Made by a program: the position numbers and the translations under genes. Under the pieces are notes generated by a model. That model was given only the letters and a program-made list of their open reading frames with translations, did no database searches and was not told where the DNA came from. This document shows, piece by piece, positions 32,814 to 41,453 of a DNA stretch of 64,000 bases (positions within the stretch are counted from its first letter, which is position 1; every line of letters starts with the position of its first letter). Source of the DNA: Bacillus sp. Marseille-Q1617 (GTDB lineage: Bacteria > Bacillota > Bacilli > Bacillales > Bacillaceae_B); NCBI RefSeq assembly GCF_903645295.1, contig NZ_CAHJXM010000001.1:496001-560000 (forward strand). Direction: 5' to 3'.

Positions 32814-32846
32814 AAATCGCCCCGTGAATGGCACGGGGCGATTTTT
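32814..32846 (+). terminator. Terminator after the MFS gene
   Basis: AAATCGCCCCGTG and CACGGGGCGATTT stem with a short loop followed by T residues. Confidence 0.9.
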
Positions 32847-33019
32847 ATATCCTTGGAAATGTTCTACTGGTGAGCAGTGATTATGGTAAAATTAGGATAA
32901 ATAAGTATGGCTGTCTTTTAGGATGAGTCTTTGTTGTGGGAATTTTTTTAAATCAATGGAAATGACAACAGGAAGGAACTGTGAATCTACTAAAATAGAA
33001 TTCGGAATGGGGGAGCAGG

Positions 33020-33595
33020 ATGGAACGTTTAGTCATCATGACCGTCGGCAAGACACACAGCGGAAAGTCGACATTCGCAACGAAATTAGAAAAACAACTG
33101 GAGAACGCCGTTGTGGTCGATCAGGACCGCCATGCAGAGTTCATCAACACATATTATAGTAAGTTATTGGCAAAAGAGGGCCCGAACACGATCAAATATG
33201 CCGTTACGAAGACGATTGTCGATCATGCAATCGAAGAAACCGGCTGCCATCTCATCATCTGTAATTCCAACCGAAGCAGGAGCGGGCGGCAGGATTTGCT
33301 TGATTATTTTCACAATAAGGGGTTCACGAGTATCCTGGTCAATTTCGATTTGCCCGACCGTGTTCTGAAGGAACGTATTGCAGCTAGTTCAAGAAGTAAA
33401 AAAATTTTCAGGAGTGCTGCTACTTTTGAAGAAGTGCTTGCGCGGCAGAATGCAGAGTCGGACAAAAATGGTGTGACCTCTCCGGTGGAAGGGGAAGCCG
33501 ATTATTTATTTGTCATAAGGGATACGAATGATGTTAGTGGAGTGATCCAAGAGATTGGGAGGATTTCTTCTAGTAAAAGAGGAGGGGACTTATGA
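33020..33595 (+). CDS. P-loop ATP-binding kinase-like protein
   Basis: 191 residues. The Walker A motif VGKTHSGKSTFA is at residues 9-20 and IICNSNRSRSGRQDLLDYF follows a strand like Walker B. The C-terminal RVLKERIAASSRSKK looks like the lid of a small-molecule or nucleoside kinase of the AAA_33 type. The substrate is unknown. Its stop overlaps the start of the next gene (ATGA), so the two are co-translated. Confidence 0.75.
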   Translation: MERLVIMTVGKTHSGKSTFATKLEKQLENAVVVDQDRHAEFINTYYSKLLAKEGPNTIKYAVTKTIVDHAIEETGCHLIICNSNRSRSGRQDLLDYFHNKGFTSILVNFDLPDRVLKERIAASSRSKKIFRSAATFEEVLARQNAESDKNGVTSPVEGEADYLFVIRDTNDVSGVIQEIGRISSSKRGGDL

Positions 33596-34131
33596 ACATC
33601 GGACACGAATATTTGAAAATAATCATTGAACGATTTAAGAGCGTGAAAAGCCTGGGGGATAAAACCATTAACCAATTATCTGAAGAAGCCATCTTTTGGA
33701 TGTATAACAATGAGTCAAATAGTGCAGCAACCATCGTGAAGCACATGAGCGGAAACATGCTTTCAAGATGGACGGACTTTTTGACTTCAGATGGCGAGAA
33801 GGCTTTTCGGAATCGGGATGAAGAATTCAATCATGATCTTTCTTCGAAATCAGAAGTGAAGTTGGTATGGGAAAAGGGCTGGCAGATTCTGATGGATGCA
33901 TTGACGGGGTTGACTGAACAGGATCTATTAAAAACCATCACCATTCGGGGAGAACGTCATTTGGTGATGGAGGCCATCGAGAGGCAGTTGGCCCATTATG
34001 CGTATCATGTGGGACAGCTCGTATATATCGGTAAACAGGTAAAAGATGATCGCTGGAAAAGCCTCAGTATTCCAAAGGGAAAATCAGAGGAGTATTTAAA
34101 AGAGATGCTCGATAAGCATCATGGCAGCTAA
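33592..34131 (+). CDS. DUF1572 (DinB superfamily) protein
   Basis: 179-residue four-helix bundle with the DUF1572 pattern: SNSAATIVKHMSGNMLSRWTDFLTSDGEK, and the second metal-histidine helix RQLAHYAYHVGQLVYIGKQV. The spaced histidines would hold a divalent metal. Function unknown; related proteins serve in bacillithiol-dependent or detoxifying transfer reactions. It is coupled to the upstream P-loop gene by a 4-base overlap. Confidence 0.85.
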   Translation: MNIGHEYLKIIIERFKSVKSLGDKTINQLSEEAIFWMYNNESNSAATIVKHMSGNMLSRWTDFLTSDGEKAFRNRDEEFNHDLSSKSEVKLVWEKGWQILMDALTGLTEQDLLKTITIRGERHLVMEAIERQLAHYAYHVGQLVYIGKQVKDDRWKSLSIPKGKSEEYLKEMLDKHHGS

Positions 34132-34181
34132 GCCGGGAAATGCGGATTGGCTGATGCAGGTTAAAATGTTCAATTCAAAGG

Positions 34182-34218
34182 AAAAACTCGCCCGAATAAC
34201 AATCAGGCGAGTTTTTTA
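34182..34218. terminator. Bidirectional terminator
   Basis: AACTCGCC and GGCGAGTT stem flanked by A- and T-runs, between the converging DUF1572 and P-type ATPase genes. Confidence 0.85.
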
Positions 34219-34221
34219 AAT

Positions 34222-36144
34222 TCAAGATTTCAACAAGCGCAATCCATTTAAAATAACCAAAATCGTACTTCCTTCATGCCCGATGACCCCATATGGAAGG
34301 TCAAGCAGCTGCAGAAAGTTGGAAGCGATCAGGACCATGATGACGCCGATAGAGAAGACGACGTTCTGCTGGACGATACGCTTCATTTTCTTCGATAGTT
34401 TGATAGCTTCAGCGATACGGGTGAGGTCGTTTTTCATCAGTACGACGTCCGCGGTTTCAAGGGCGACGTCTGTTCCTTCACCCATCGCGATGCCGACGTT
34501 TGCCGTTGCGAGAGCAGGGGCATCGTTGATTCCGTCTCCGACCATTGCGACCGTTCCGAAGTGGTTCTTCAGTTTCTTCAGTTCTTCCACTTTCGTTTCA
34601 GGGAGGCATTCAGCGATCAGGGACGTGACGCCTGCTTCTTTCGCGATGGCATGGGCGGTCTTTTCATTATCACCGGTGAGCATGATCGTTTCGATGCCTT
34701 CTTTTTTCAGTAATTCGAGGGCTTCGATCGTTTCCTTGCGAACGACGTCTTTCAGTGCGATCAGCGCTGCGATTTCACCATCTTTAGCGGCGAAAACCGT
34801 GGTTTTACCTTCTGATGCGAGCCCGCTGTAAGCACCGTTCATGTAATTGGCGGCCTGTTCTTTTCCGACAAAATCAGCTTTCCCGATTTTCCACTCTGAA
34901 CCGTCTACTAAGGCTTTGACACCCCAGCCTGACACGTCTTGGAGCGAATCCGGCTGGAAGAGGCCAGTCTTCAATTCCTTGCGTACATGCCCGACGATTG
35001 CCTGAGCGAGCGGGTGGTTCGATTGATTTTCAATGGAAGCGATGATGGTCATGACTTCCTGCCCGTCAAATCCTTCAGCGATGAGTGTATCCGTAACGGC
35101 AGGTTTCCCTTTCGTAAGTGTACCTGTTTTATCAAATGCAATGGCTTTCAGGTTGCTCAGGTTCTCCAGGTGGGCGCCTCCTTTAAAAAGGATCCCGTGG
35201 CGTGCGCCGTTTGAGATGGCAGACAAGCTTGCCGGCATGATCGATGCTACAAGGGCGCAAGGTGAAGCGACAACGAGCAGTACCATCGCGCGGTAGAAGG
35301 TCTCCGTCCAGCTCCATCCGATCAGGAAATGAGGGAGGAACATCATCAGGAAGACCACGGCAAGGACCACTTTGACATACGTGCCTTCAAAGCGTTCGAT
35401 GAACTGCTGGGAAGGGGATTTTTCACTCTGGGCGGATTGCACAAGGTCAATGATTTTCTGGAATAATGTTTCGCTGCTCGGCTTAGTCATTTCGACGGTG
35501 ATGGCACCGTTGATATTGACCGTCCCGGCGAACACTTCATCGCTTGAAGCTTTTGTGACCGGCACCGCTTCACCGGAAATCGCGGCTTCATCAATGGAAG
35601 TCTTTCCTTTTACGACTACCCCATCAGTAGGTACACGCTCACCAGGCTTGATCAGAATGTGGTCACCGATATCAAGGCTCGAGACATGGACTTTCTTTTC
35701 ACCTGAGTAAGTCACCAGCCAGGCTTCTTCCGGCTGCATTTCCATCAGGGCGGAGATTTCTTTCTGACTCTTGTTCATCGTGTATGTTTCAAGGGCTCCG
35801 CTGACTGCAAAGATGAAGATGAGGATGGCACCTTCCGTCCAGTAGCCGATGATGGCAGAACCGACCGCTGCAAAAATCATCAGCATTTCGACATTGAGTT
35901 CCTTGTTCTCAATCGTTTCTTCGATTCCTTCCTTGGCTTTGGCGAATCCCCCGATCGCGAAGGCGAGCAGATAGGAGACGGTGCTCAGAGTGTCAGTGTC
36001 TCCTTTCGAGAAGAGCCATCCCAGCAGGATGAACACACCGCTTACAAGCGCTGCGATCAATTCAGCGTGTGGTTTTATTTTTTCAAGGAAATGGATCTGT
36101 TCTTTGGGATTTCCGAGTGACATGGCTTTGGATTGTGAGCTCAT
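34222..36144 (-). CDS. pfeT: P1B-4-type metal-exporting ATPase
   Basis: 640-residue P-type ATPase without an N-terminal metal-binding domain. The membrane metal motif is SPC (VVASPCALVASIMPA near residue 293) rather than CPC, and the C-terminal HEGSTILVILNGLRLL matches the P1B-4 signature. DKTGTLTKG holds the phosphorylated Asp; TGE appears as SGEAVPVTKA and the hinge as GDGINDAPAL. B. subtilis PfeT, an Fe(II) exporter, has the same type and length. The upstream Fur-like and PerR boxes support iron and peroxide control. Cobalt or zinc export is the alternative. Confidence 0.85.
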   Translation of the reverse strand: MSSQSKAMSLGNPKEQIHFLEKIKPHAELIAALVSGVFILLGWLFSKGDTDTLSTVSYLLAFAIGGFAKAKEGIEETIENKELNVEMLMIFAAVGSAIIGYWTEGAILIFIFAVSGALETYTMNKSQKEISALMEMQPEEAWLVTYSGEKKVHVSSLDIGDHILIKPGERVPTDGVVVKGKTSIDEAAISGEAVPVTKASSDEVFAGTVNINGAITVEMTKPSSETLFQKIIDLVQSAQSEKSPSQQFIERFEGTYVKVVLAVVFLMMFLPHFLIGWSWTETFYRAMVLLVVASPCALVASIMPASLSAISNGARHGILFKGGAHLENLSNLKAIAFDKTGTLTKGKPAVTDTLIAEGFDGQEVMTIIASIENQSNHPLAQAIVGHVRKELKTGLFQPDSLQDVSGWGVKALVDGSEWKIGKADFVGKEQAANYMNGAYSGLASEGKTTVFAAKDGEIAALIALKDVVRKETIEALELLKKEGIETIMLTGDNEKTAHAIAKEAGVTSLIAECLPETKVEELKKLKNHFGTVAMVGDGINDAPALATANVGIAMGEGTDVALETADVVLMKNDLTRIAEAIKLSKKMKRIVQQNVVFSIGVIMVLIASNFLQLLDLPYGVIGHEGSTILVILNGLRLLKS

Positions 36145-36188
36145 AGGGTACTCCTCCTTTTGTTTAAATGAAAATAGGAATTTCTAAT

Positions 36189-36203
36189 TGATAATAATAA
36201 TCA
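36189..36203. promoter_or_regulatory. Fur-like box
   Basis: TGATAATAATAATCA matches the Fur 7-1-7 consensus TGATAATNATTATCA at 14 of 15 positions, counting N as matched. It lies 45 bases upstream of the metal ATPase start. Confidence 0.6.
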
Positions 36204-36301
36204 ACGTCATTATCCTTATAAAACGACGAAAGCTGCCACCTGTTAAGGATGACAGCAAATCTATGCGTGTGTGGATTGGACTTTTTAAAGAAGTTTTTAA
36301 T

Positions 36302-36316
36302 TTATAATTATTATAA
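36302..36316. promoter_or_regulatory. PerR box
   Basis: TTATAATTATTATAA is a perfect match to the PerR consensus TTATAATNATTATAA. It is about 160 bases upstream of the metal ATPase, in the same intergenic region as the Fur-like box. Confidence 0.8.
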
Positions 36317-36363
36317 TCTGATAGTACCATATCTTTATGTGAAAGAAAAGGATTTTGTGCGGA

Positions 36364-37545
36364 TTAATTTTGTGTGACTTCCCGGCGCCTGTTTTGAACG
36401 GAGAAGACGAGAAGGCTTACGAAAATCACAAGCATCATCAAGCTGATCATATAGAAGAAGCTCGGTCCGCTGAACCATTCGATCACGATCCCGCCGATGA
36501 ACGGGCCCATCATGCTACCGAAGCTGAAGAAGATGCCGCACATGATATTCCCGGCAGGAAGCAATTCCTTCGGAAGAAGATCGGTCATATAACTGATTCC
36601 GAGGGAGAAAGTCGATCCGACCGCCATGCCGGCAAGTGTGAAGCAGGTGAATAAGCCGATTGTTGATTCCGAGACGAAACCGGCAGCGGTAAAGCATAGG
36701 AATCCGATCATCATGACGATGAGAAGGACATTCTGTCTGCCGTATTTGTCACTCATCACACCGAGCGGTACCTGCGAAATGATGCTTCCGACAGCGAATG
36801 CAGGAAGCAGGATCGAGACGGCTTCGACCGATATTCCGTTTCGGAGGGCGAATACCGGGAAGTTTCCGTTGAGCGATGCTTCAAGGAAACCGTAGCCAAG
36901 CGGCGGAAGAAGCGCGACCCATGCATATTTCAAGACCTTCCCGAAGCGCTGGAATGATCCTAGGAACGAAGCACTGCCTATATTTTGCTGCTCGGGGAAT
37001 TCGTTTTTCAATTTAAAGACGAAGCTCCAGACGAGCAGGCTCAAAGCCGAAGAAATCATAAACGGAAGCGCCTGGCTGTACTCGATGAGCTGTGCCATCA
37101 GCGGTCCGACCGCAAATCCTATTCCGAATGAAACCCCGTAGATCGATATGTTTCTGCCGCGATGCTCTTTTGGTGAGAAAGATGTGATCCATGTTTGGGT
37201 GGCGAAGTGCAGCATATGATCGCCGATCCCGATGAACAAACGGAGCGCAAACCAAAACCAGAACGACTTCCATAATGGAAAAAGGAAGAGTGACAGGGCG
37301 ACAACGATTCCGCCGATGATGATCATCGGTTTGTAGCCGATTTTCTGTAGCGGTTTTTCCATCAGTGGTGAAGCAAGTAAGATTCCTATATAGAGGGCGG
37401 TGGCGTTCAGGCCATTCAATGAAGAGGAAAGGCCGTCCTGCTCGAAGATGATCGCGATCAGCGGCAGGAGCATCCCTTGAGAGAAGCCTGAAATCGCGAC
37501 GATGGCCACCAGTACCCAGAAGCGGAAAGATAATGATTGATTCAT
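36364..37545 (-). CDS. MFS transporter (YfkF-like)
   Basis: 393 residues with 12 membrane helices. NGLNATALYIGILLASPLMEKPLQKIGYKPM carries the loop 2-3 motif and GVSFGIGFAVGPLMAQLIEY the helix 5 motif. The neighbouring chaA (YfkE), YfkD and YfkAB homologues make it the YfkF equivalent by position. The start is ATG 37545 or TTG 37551; TAGGAG is 10 or 4 bases away. The exported substrate is unknown. Confidence 0.8.
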   Translation of the reverse strand: MNQSLSFRFWVLVAIVAISGFSQGMLLPLIAIIFEQDGLSSSLNGLNATALYIGILLASPLMEKPLQKIGYKPMIIIGGIVVALSLFLFPLWKSFWFWFALRLFIGIGDHMLHFATQTWITSFSPKEHRGRNISIYGVSFGIGFAVGPLMAQLIEYSQALPFMISSALSLLVWSFVFKLKNEFPEQQNIGSASFLGSFQRFGKVLKYAWVALLPPLGYGFLEASLNGNFPVFALRNGISVEAVSILLPAFAVGSIISQVPLGVMSDKYGRQNVLLIVMMIGFLCFTAAGFVSESTIGLFTCFTLAGMAVGSTFSLGISYMTDLLPKELLPAGNIMCGIFFSFGSMMGPFIGGIVIEWFSGPSFFYMISLMMLVIFVSLLVFSVQNRRREVTQN

Positions 37546-37669
37546 GTGCAAAAACTCCTAAACTAGTAATTTCCTTATTAGATGGTACCCCGGATTCGAT
37601 TGTTTGGCAATGGGGAGCGGATAGAGTAAAATTTAGAGCAATCATGATATGAGAGAAAGGATGAGGGTA

Positions 37670-38056
37670 ATGGAATTCAAAATGCAGGAAGGCGGATTTT
37701 ATTCTGACCTGGGATTTGGGAAGCTGGAGGTGTCAGGTAACGAAGAGTATGGATTCCGTCCATTCCAGCTGCTCGTTTCGTCTATAGCGGTCTGCAGCGG
37801 CGGTGTCCTTCGAAAGGTGCTCGAGAAAATGCGTATCGAATTCGATGATATCCATATTAAAGCGGATGTCGTCAGAAATGAAGACGAAGCGAACCGTGTA
37901 GAAGAAATTTCGCTGCATTTCACAATCAAGGGAGAGAATCTGAACGAGAAGAAAATCGAAAAAGCCATGAAGCTTACACGCAAAAACTGTTCCATGGTCC
38001 AATCCGTGCAGGACTCCATCAAAATCGAAGAAACCTTCGAACTCGTCACGCAGTAA
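37670..38056 (+). CDS. OsmC family protein
   Basis: About 128 residues with the OsmC/Ohr-like fold: FRPFQLLVSSIAVCSGGVLRKVLEKMRIEFDDI and the second cysteine in LTRKNCSMVQSVQDSIKIE. The two conserved cysteines are those used for thiol-dependent peroxide reduction. I choose ATG 37670 because AAGGA is eight bases upstream; earlier in-frame ATGs at 37649 and 37661 lack good spacing. Confidence 0.8.
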   Translation: MEFKMQEGGFYSDLGFGKLEVSGNEEYGFRPFQLLVSSIAVCSGGVLRKVLEKMRIEFDDIHIKADVVRNEDEANRVEEISLHFTIKGENLNEKKIEKAMKLTRKNCSMVQSVQDSIKIEETFELVTQ

Positions 38057-38070
38057 CGCACTGCAGTAAC

Positions 38071-38123
38071 GAGGGACGGGCCTTCAAGGGAGAAATCATT
38101 TCCCTTGAAGGCCCGTTTTTTTT
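38071..38123 (+). terminator. OsmC terminator built from the GAGGGACGGGCC repeat
   Basis: ACGGGCCTTCAAGGGA pairs with TCCCTTGAAGGCCCGT and is followed by eight T. The left arm carries the full dispersed repeat with its AACGCACTGCAGTAAC lead-in from about 38055. Confidence 0.85.
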
Positions 38124-38183
38124 GGTTTCAAGCACGGTAGAATGTGGGAATAAAGTGGTATCAGCTGGTAAAACCAAAACGAA

Positions 38184-38232
38184 AGGCCCGTCCCAGACTG
38201 CGTTAATGCGTTAAAAGCCCGTCCCTCACTGT
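38184..38232. repeat. GGGACGGGC dispersed repeat, inverted copy
   Basis: AAGGCCCGTCCCAGACTGCG and AAGCCCGTCCCTCACTGTGC are two units in the same orientation, inverse to the copy at 38071, each followed by an AACGCA-like element in reverse. Confidence 0.6.
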
Positions 38233-38233
38233 G

Positions 38234-38653
38234 CTAAAGTGTCAGTTCCTGTGGCTCCTTGCCTGGTTTTTCGTAGTAGAGGATGGTGGCCGGGCTTAGT
38301 TTGAGCAGCATGTATTCAGGGTCGTCGGGGCTTGCGATCCAATGCTTGAGCTGTTCCGACCAGAATTTTTTCTTGAGTTCTGCTGAGTCCTCGATGGATG
38401 CCTTCGCTTCTATTTCTACATAATGTTCATGATCTGAGTCGCGGTCATAGCCGAGGAGGATATGAACATTCGGATTTTGCGCGATATCCTCCGCTTTATG
38501 GGCGTGCTCATTTGTGGCTGTGTAAAGAGTTAGATCATCATTGTTGAACATCATGAAACGTGAATACGGCTTGTTGTCACGGATGGTTGCGAGTGTCCCG
38601 ACCTTGTGGTGGGAAAACAGCTTGGTTACTTTACCTTTTAGCGTATTTGTCAT
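38234..38653 (-). CDS. Pyridoxamine-phosphate-oxidase-fold general stress protein (YdaG-like)
   Basis: 139-residue split-barrel flavin-binding protein: VGTLATIRDNKPYSRFMMFNNDDLTLYTATNEHAHKAEDIAQNPNVHILLGYD, then FWSEQLKHWIASPDDPEYMLLKL. It matches the general stress protein 26 group in length and pattern. These bind flavin or F420-like cofactors; a role in stress defence is known for the family but the reaction is not. AGGAGGGA precedes the ATG. Confidence 0.85.
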   Translation of the reverse strand: MTNTLKGKVTKLFSHHKVGTLATIRDNKPYSRFMMFNNDDLTLYTATNEHAHKAEDIAQNPNVHILLGYDRDSDHEHYVEIEAKASIEDSAELKKKFWSEQLKHWIASPDDPEYMLLKLSPATILYYEKPGKEPQELTL

Positions 38654-38795
38654 AAAAAGTCCCTCCTGGAAAAAGTTCTATCTATTAATGTGTCTTTTCT
38701 CCATGGGTTTCATGAGTTTGTTGGCAAAAAAAATTTACCGTCTCCATACACTAGGTAAGGGACCTTAAATATTCTTAGGAAAAGAGGACTGCACT

Positions 38796-39854
38796 GTGCA
38801 TAAAATCTTCTTGATTCTTGTATTGGGAGGCGTTCCGTTATCAGTCATCGGAAATCTTCTTCACTGGCCGACCGTCATGATGTTTGCCGTGTACTGTGTG
38901 ACGATCATCGCACTTGCAGGCTTTATGGGAAGGGCGACGGAGAGTCTGGCCGTGATTTCCGGCCCGCGGATCGGCGGATTGTTGAATGCCACCTTCGGAA
39001 ATGCAGTTGAACTTATCATCTCTATCTTTGCGTTAAAAGCAGGACTGATCGGTGTCGTACTGGCCTCACTGACAGGGTCTGTACTTGGAAACCTGCTGCT
39101 GGTGGCGGGACTTTCATTCTTCGTCGGGGGGATCAAATTCAAACGCCAGAAATTCAATGTGTTCGATGCCCGCCACAATTCGGGCCTCCTGATGTTCGCT
39201 GTCATCGTCGCGTTCGTCATCCCAGAAGTGTTCGCACAGGAGATGGATGATGCAGCAACGATGACGATGAGCCTTGGAGTGGCAGGCATTCTGATCGCAC
39301 TTTATTTATTTGCGCTTTTCTTCAAGCTCGTCACGCACCGCGGGGTATATCAGCATGATGAGGGTCATGGAGAGCATGCCCATGAAGAAGAGCCGGAATG
39401 GAGCAAAGGAAAGGCACTCCTCATCCTGGCGGCATCCACGGCAGCCGTTGCATACGTATCAGAAAGCTTAGTGCACACTTTTGAAGAGGTCGGCACTGCT
39501 TTCGGCTGGAGTGAGCTGTTCATCGGGGTCATCATCGTCGCGATCGTCGGGAATGCCGCGGAGCATGCTTCCGCCATCATCATGGCCTATAAAAACAAGA
39601 TGGACATCGCCGTCGAAATTGCAGTCGGTTCAACCCTGCAGATTGCCATGTTCGTCGCACCGGTGCTCGTGTTCATTTCGCTGTTCTTCGAAACAAGCAT
39701 GCCGCTCGTCTTTACCCTGCCGGAGCTGGTCGCCATGGTATCAGCAGTACTTGTCACAATCATCATCTCGAATGATGGGGAGACAAATTGGTTTGAAGGA
39801 CTCACCTTACTGGCCGCTTACTTTATCATGGGTATCGGTTTTTATCTTTTGTAA
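38796..39854 (+). CDS. chaA: Calcium/proton exchanger (CAX family)
   Basis: 352 residues and 11 membrane helices, the size of B. subtilis ChaA/YfkE. The two inverted alpha repeats are seen: GRATESLAVISGPRIGGLLNATFGNAVELIISIFALK near residue 46, and SELFIGVIIVAIVGNAAEHASAIIMAYKNKMDIAVEIAVGSTLQIAMFVAPVLV near 245. Both contain the ion-binding GNA[AV]E motif. A His/Glu-rich cytosolic loop (HDEGHGEHAHEEEPEW) lies between the halves. It exports Ca2+ in exchange for protons. GTG start after AAAGAGGA. Confidence 0.92.
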   Translation: MHKIFLILVLGGVPLSVIGNLLHWPTVMMFAVYCVTIIALAGFMGRATESLAVISGPRIGGLLNATFGNAVELIISIFALKAGLIGVVLASLTGSVLGNLLLVAGLSFFVGGIKFKRQKFNVFDARHNSGLLMFAVIVAFVIPEVFAQEMDDAATMTMSLGVAGILIALYLFALFFKLVTHRGVYQHDEGHGEHAHEEEPEWSKGKALLILAASTAAVAYVSESLVHTFEEVGTAFGWSELFIGVIIVAIVGNAAEHASAIIMAYKNKMDIAVEIAVGSTLQIAMFVAPVLVFISLFFETSMPLVFTLPELVAMVSAVLVTIIISNDGETNWFEGLTLLAAYFIMGIGFYLL

Positions 39855-39922
39855 TGAGGCAGCTTTAGAAAGAGCAAAAGAAAGATCAGGAAGCCCAGGT
39901 GGCAGTTATGAAACCAAAAAAA

Positions 39923-39957
39923 CAGCGGTGTCCACGAATGGACCCGCTGCCTTTTTG
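39923..39957 (+). terminator. Terminator after chaA
   Basis: CAGCGG/CCGCTG outer and GTCC/GGAC inner pairs, then CTTTTT. Confidence 0.8.
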
Positions 39958-40160
39958 GGAAAATAGGAATTACTTATGAAAAACTGTCAGCATTCTAAGA
40001 TGTCTGACAACCCTCCAGGTGACTTCATTATAAAATATTTATCGAATTTTGTAAATATTCTTTCAGTTATTAGATTTTATTTTTTTCATGGATAAGCTCC
40101 TGCAACTATGAAAAAACTAAGGGCAAACCCTTAAGTTAAAGTTGAAAGGAGTCTATTTAA

Positions 40161-40976
40161 ATGAAATTAATGCGTACTGTTCTCATGTTCATTCTCGCAT
40201 TTTTTGTCGCCGCTTCCGGCACACATGCTGAAAAGAGTCCCGCTCCGAAAAAAGAAGCGGATTCTGCAAAAGTCACGATTCCCAATTCCGTCCTGAACAT
40301 TGCGAAGGAAAACACATACCCGAATTCCACGCAGGATCAGCCTTATCTGCAGCCTAGCGAATTCACACAGGAGCTCTTGGATACCGCCAATGTAAGAATC
40401 GAAAACCCGAACTTGATCCGCATTCTGAATGAATCTTCGATAAATAAGGCGCCGACCATCGGATTGCGCGCGACCATCTATTTAGGGGAATGGCCGTTGA
40501 ATTACGCTTCGACCGAGACATCCCCCAACTGGGAATACCAGAAGATCAACACGAATTATTATGATAACCGCGGTGGAAAAGGCAATTACCAAATCCACTA
40601 TGTACAAGAAGCACAGAAGGTAGTCAAAGGCGGCCTGACGGCGAAAGTCCCTCATGCTGACGATGTCGAAAAAATGATGATGATCAAAGCGATGGACAAC
40701 TCACAGCTTCCGCTCGCGTTCCAGACGATCGTCGGGGCAGGCACGAAGAAGAACCAGGTTTATAATATTTCGCCAAAACGCCTGGGTTATCTCTACGCCT
40801 ACGCACCTGCCATCAATGAAAAAGGGAAAGTGACCTACGGGGAAGTATATCTGCAAATGAAAGGGACCAAGCGTTCAATTGTCGTCAAAAATGTGACGTC
40901 CCAAGGAGTAGGAGCATGGATCCCAATCCAGGATCACGTGCACTTTGGATTCATGGCAAGTGAAGTACCGAGATAA
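40161..40976 (+). CDS. yfkD: YfkD family secreted protein
   Basis: 271 residues with a cleavable signal peptide (LMRTVLMFILAFFVAASGTHA). The mature part is the YfkD family: TIPNSVLNIAKENTYPNSTQDQPYLQPSE, then TIGLRATIYLGEWPLNYASTETSPNWEYQKINTNYYDN. The function is unknown. It follows chaA as yfkD follows yfkE in B. subtilis. GAAAGGAG precedes the ATG. Confidence 0.88.
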   Translation: MKLMRTVLMFILAFFVAASGTHAEKSPAPKKEADSAKVTIPNSVLNIAKENTYPNSTQDQPYLQPSEFTQELLDTANVRIENPNLIRILNESSINKAPTIGLRATIYLGEWPLNYASTETSPNWEYQKINTNYYDNRGGKGNYQIHYVQEAQKVVKGGLTAKVPHADDVEKMMMIKAMDNSQLPLAFQTIVGAGTKKNQVYNISPKRLGYLYAYAPAINEKGKVTYGEVYLQMKGTKRSIVVKNVTSQGVGAWIPIQDHVHFGFMASEVPR

Positions 40977-41162
40977 TCGAATGAATGAGGCCCGTCTTCT
41001 AGCGAATCAAGCGTTCAGAGGCCGGGTCTTTATTAAATGTTTTGGAAAATGTTTAGAATGTGTCGAATGGTGGAATATAAATATCTCCAACAATACCTTT
41101 AAATTTTTTTAGGCATATGTTATAATATTCAGAATACTCTAAATAAAAGGAGGGATACTTTC

Positions 41163-41342
41163 ATGGAATATTTATTAGTATTTGGAGCTGTACTTGTGTT
41201 GGCGACAGCGATGAGACTCTGGTTCGGATCGAGGCGCGCGAAGTATTATGCAGAACGAATCAAGCGCTATGGACTAGGTGAACAGCCATTTGAGAAAGCG
41301 GCCCGTGAAACGGCACCGATCAACAACAAAACACCTAAATAA
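41163..41342 (+). CDS. Small single-pass membrane protein, 59 aa
   Basis: ATG frame of 59 codons preceded by AAAGGAGGG (12 bases) and followed directly by a terminator. An N-terminal helix (YLLVFGAVLVLATAMRLWF) leads to the basic RRAKYYAERIKRYG and a hydrophilic tail. No family is known to me. It sits alone between the yfkD and YfkAB homologues. Confidence 0.65.
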   Translation: MEYLLVFGAVLVLATAMRLWFGSRRAKYYAERIKRYGLGEQPFEKAARETAPINNKTPK

Positions 41343-41343
41343 A

Positions 41344-41381
41344 AACACTTCGGATCTCCTGTTCCGGGGTGTTTTTTTTGT
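41344..41381 (+). terminator. Terminator after the 59-aa gene
   Basis: AACAC..GGA and TCC..GTGTT arms followed by eight T. Confidence 0.8.
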
Positions 41382-41418
41382 TTGATCGGGGGCATGAAGA
41401 ACTCCTATTTAAAAAAAG

Positions 41419-41446
41419 GACCCAGCTTCAAGTGGAAGCTGGGCAT
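41419..41446. terminator. Terminator of the radical SAM gene
   Basis: CCCAGCTTC and GAAGCTGGG stem; on the minus strand it is followed by a T-run. Confidence 0.85.
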
Positions 41447-41453
41447 TTTATGG

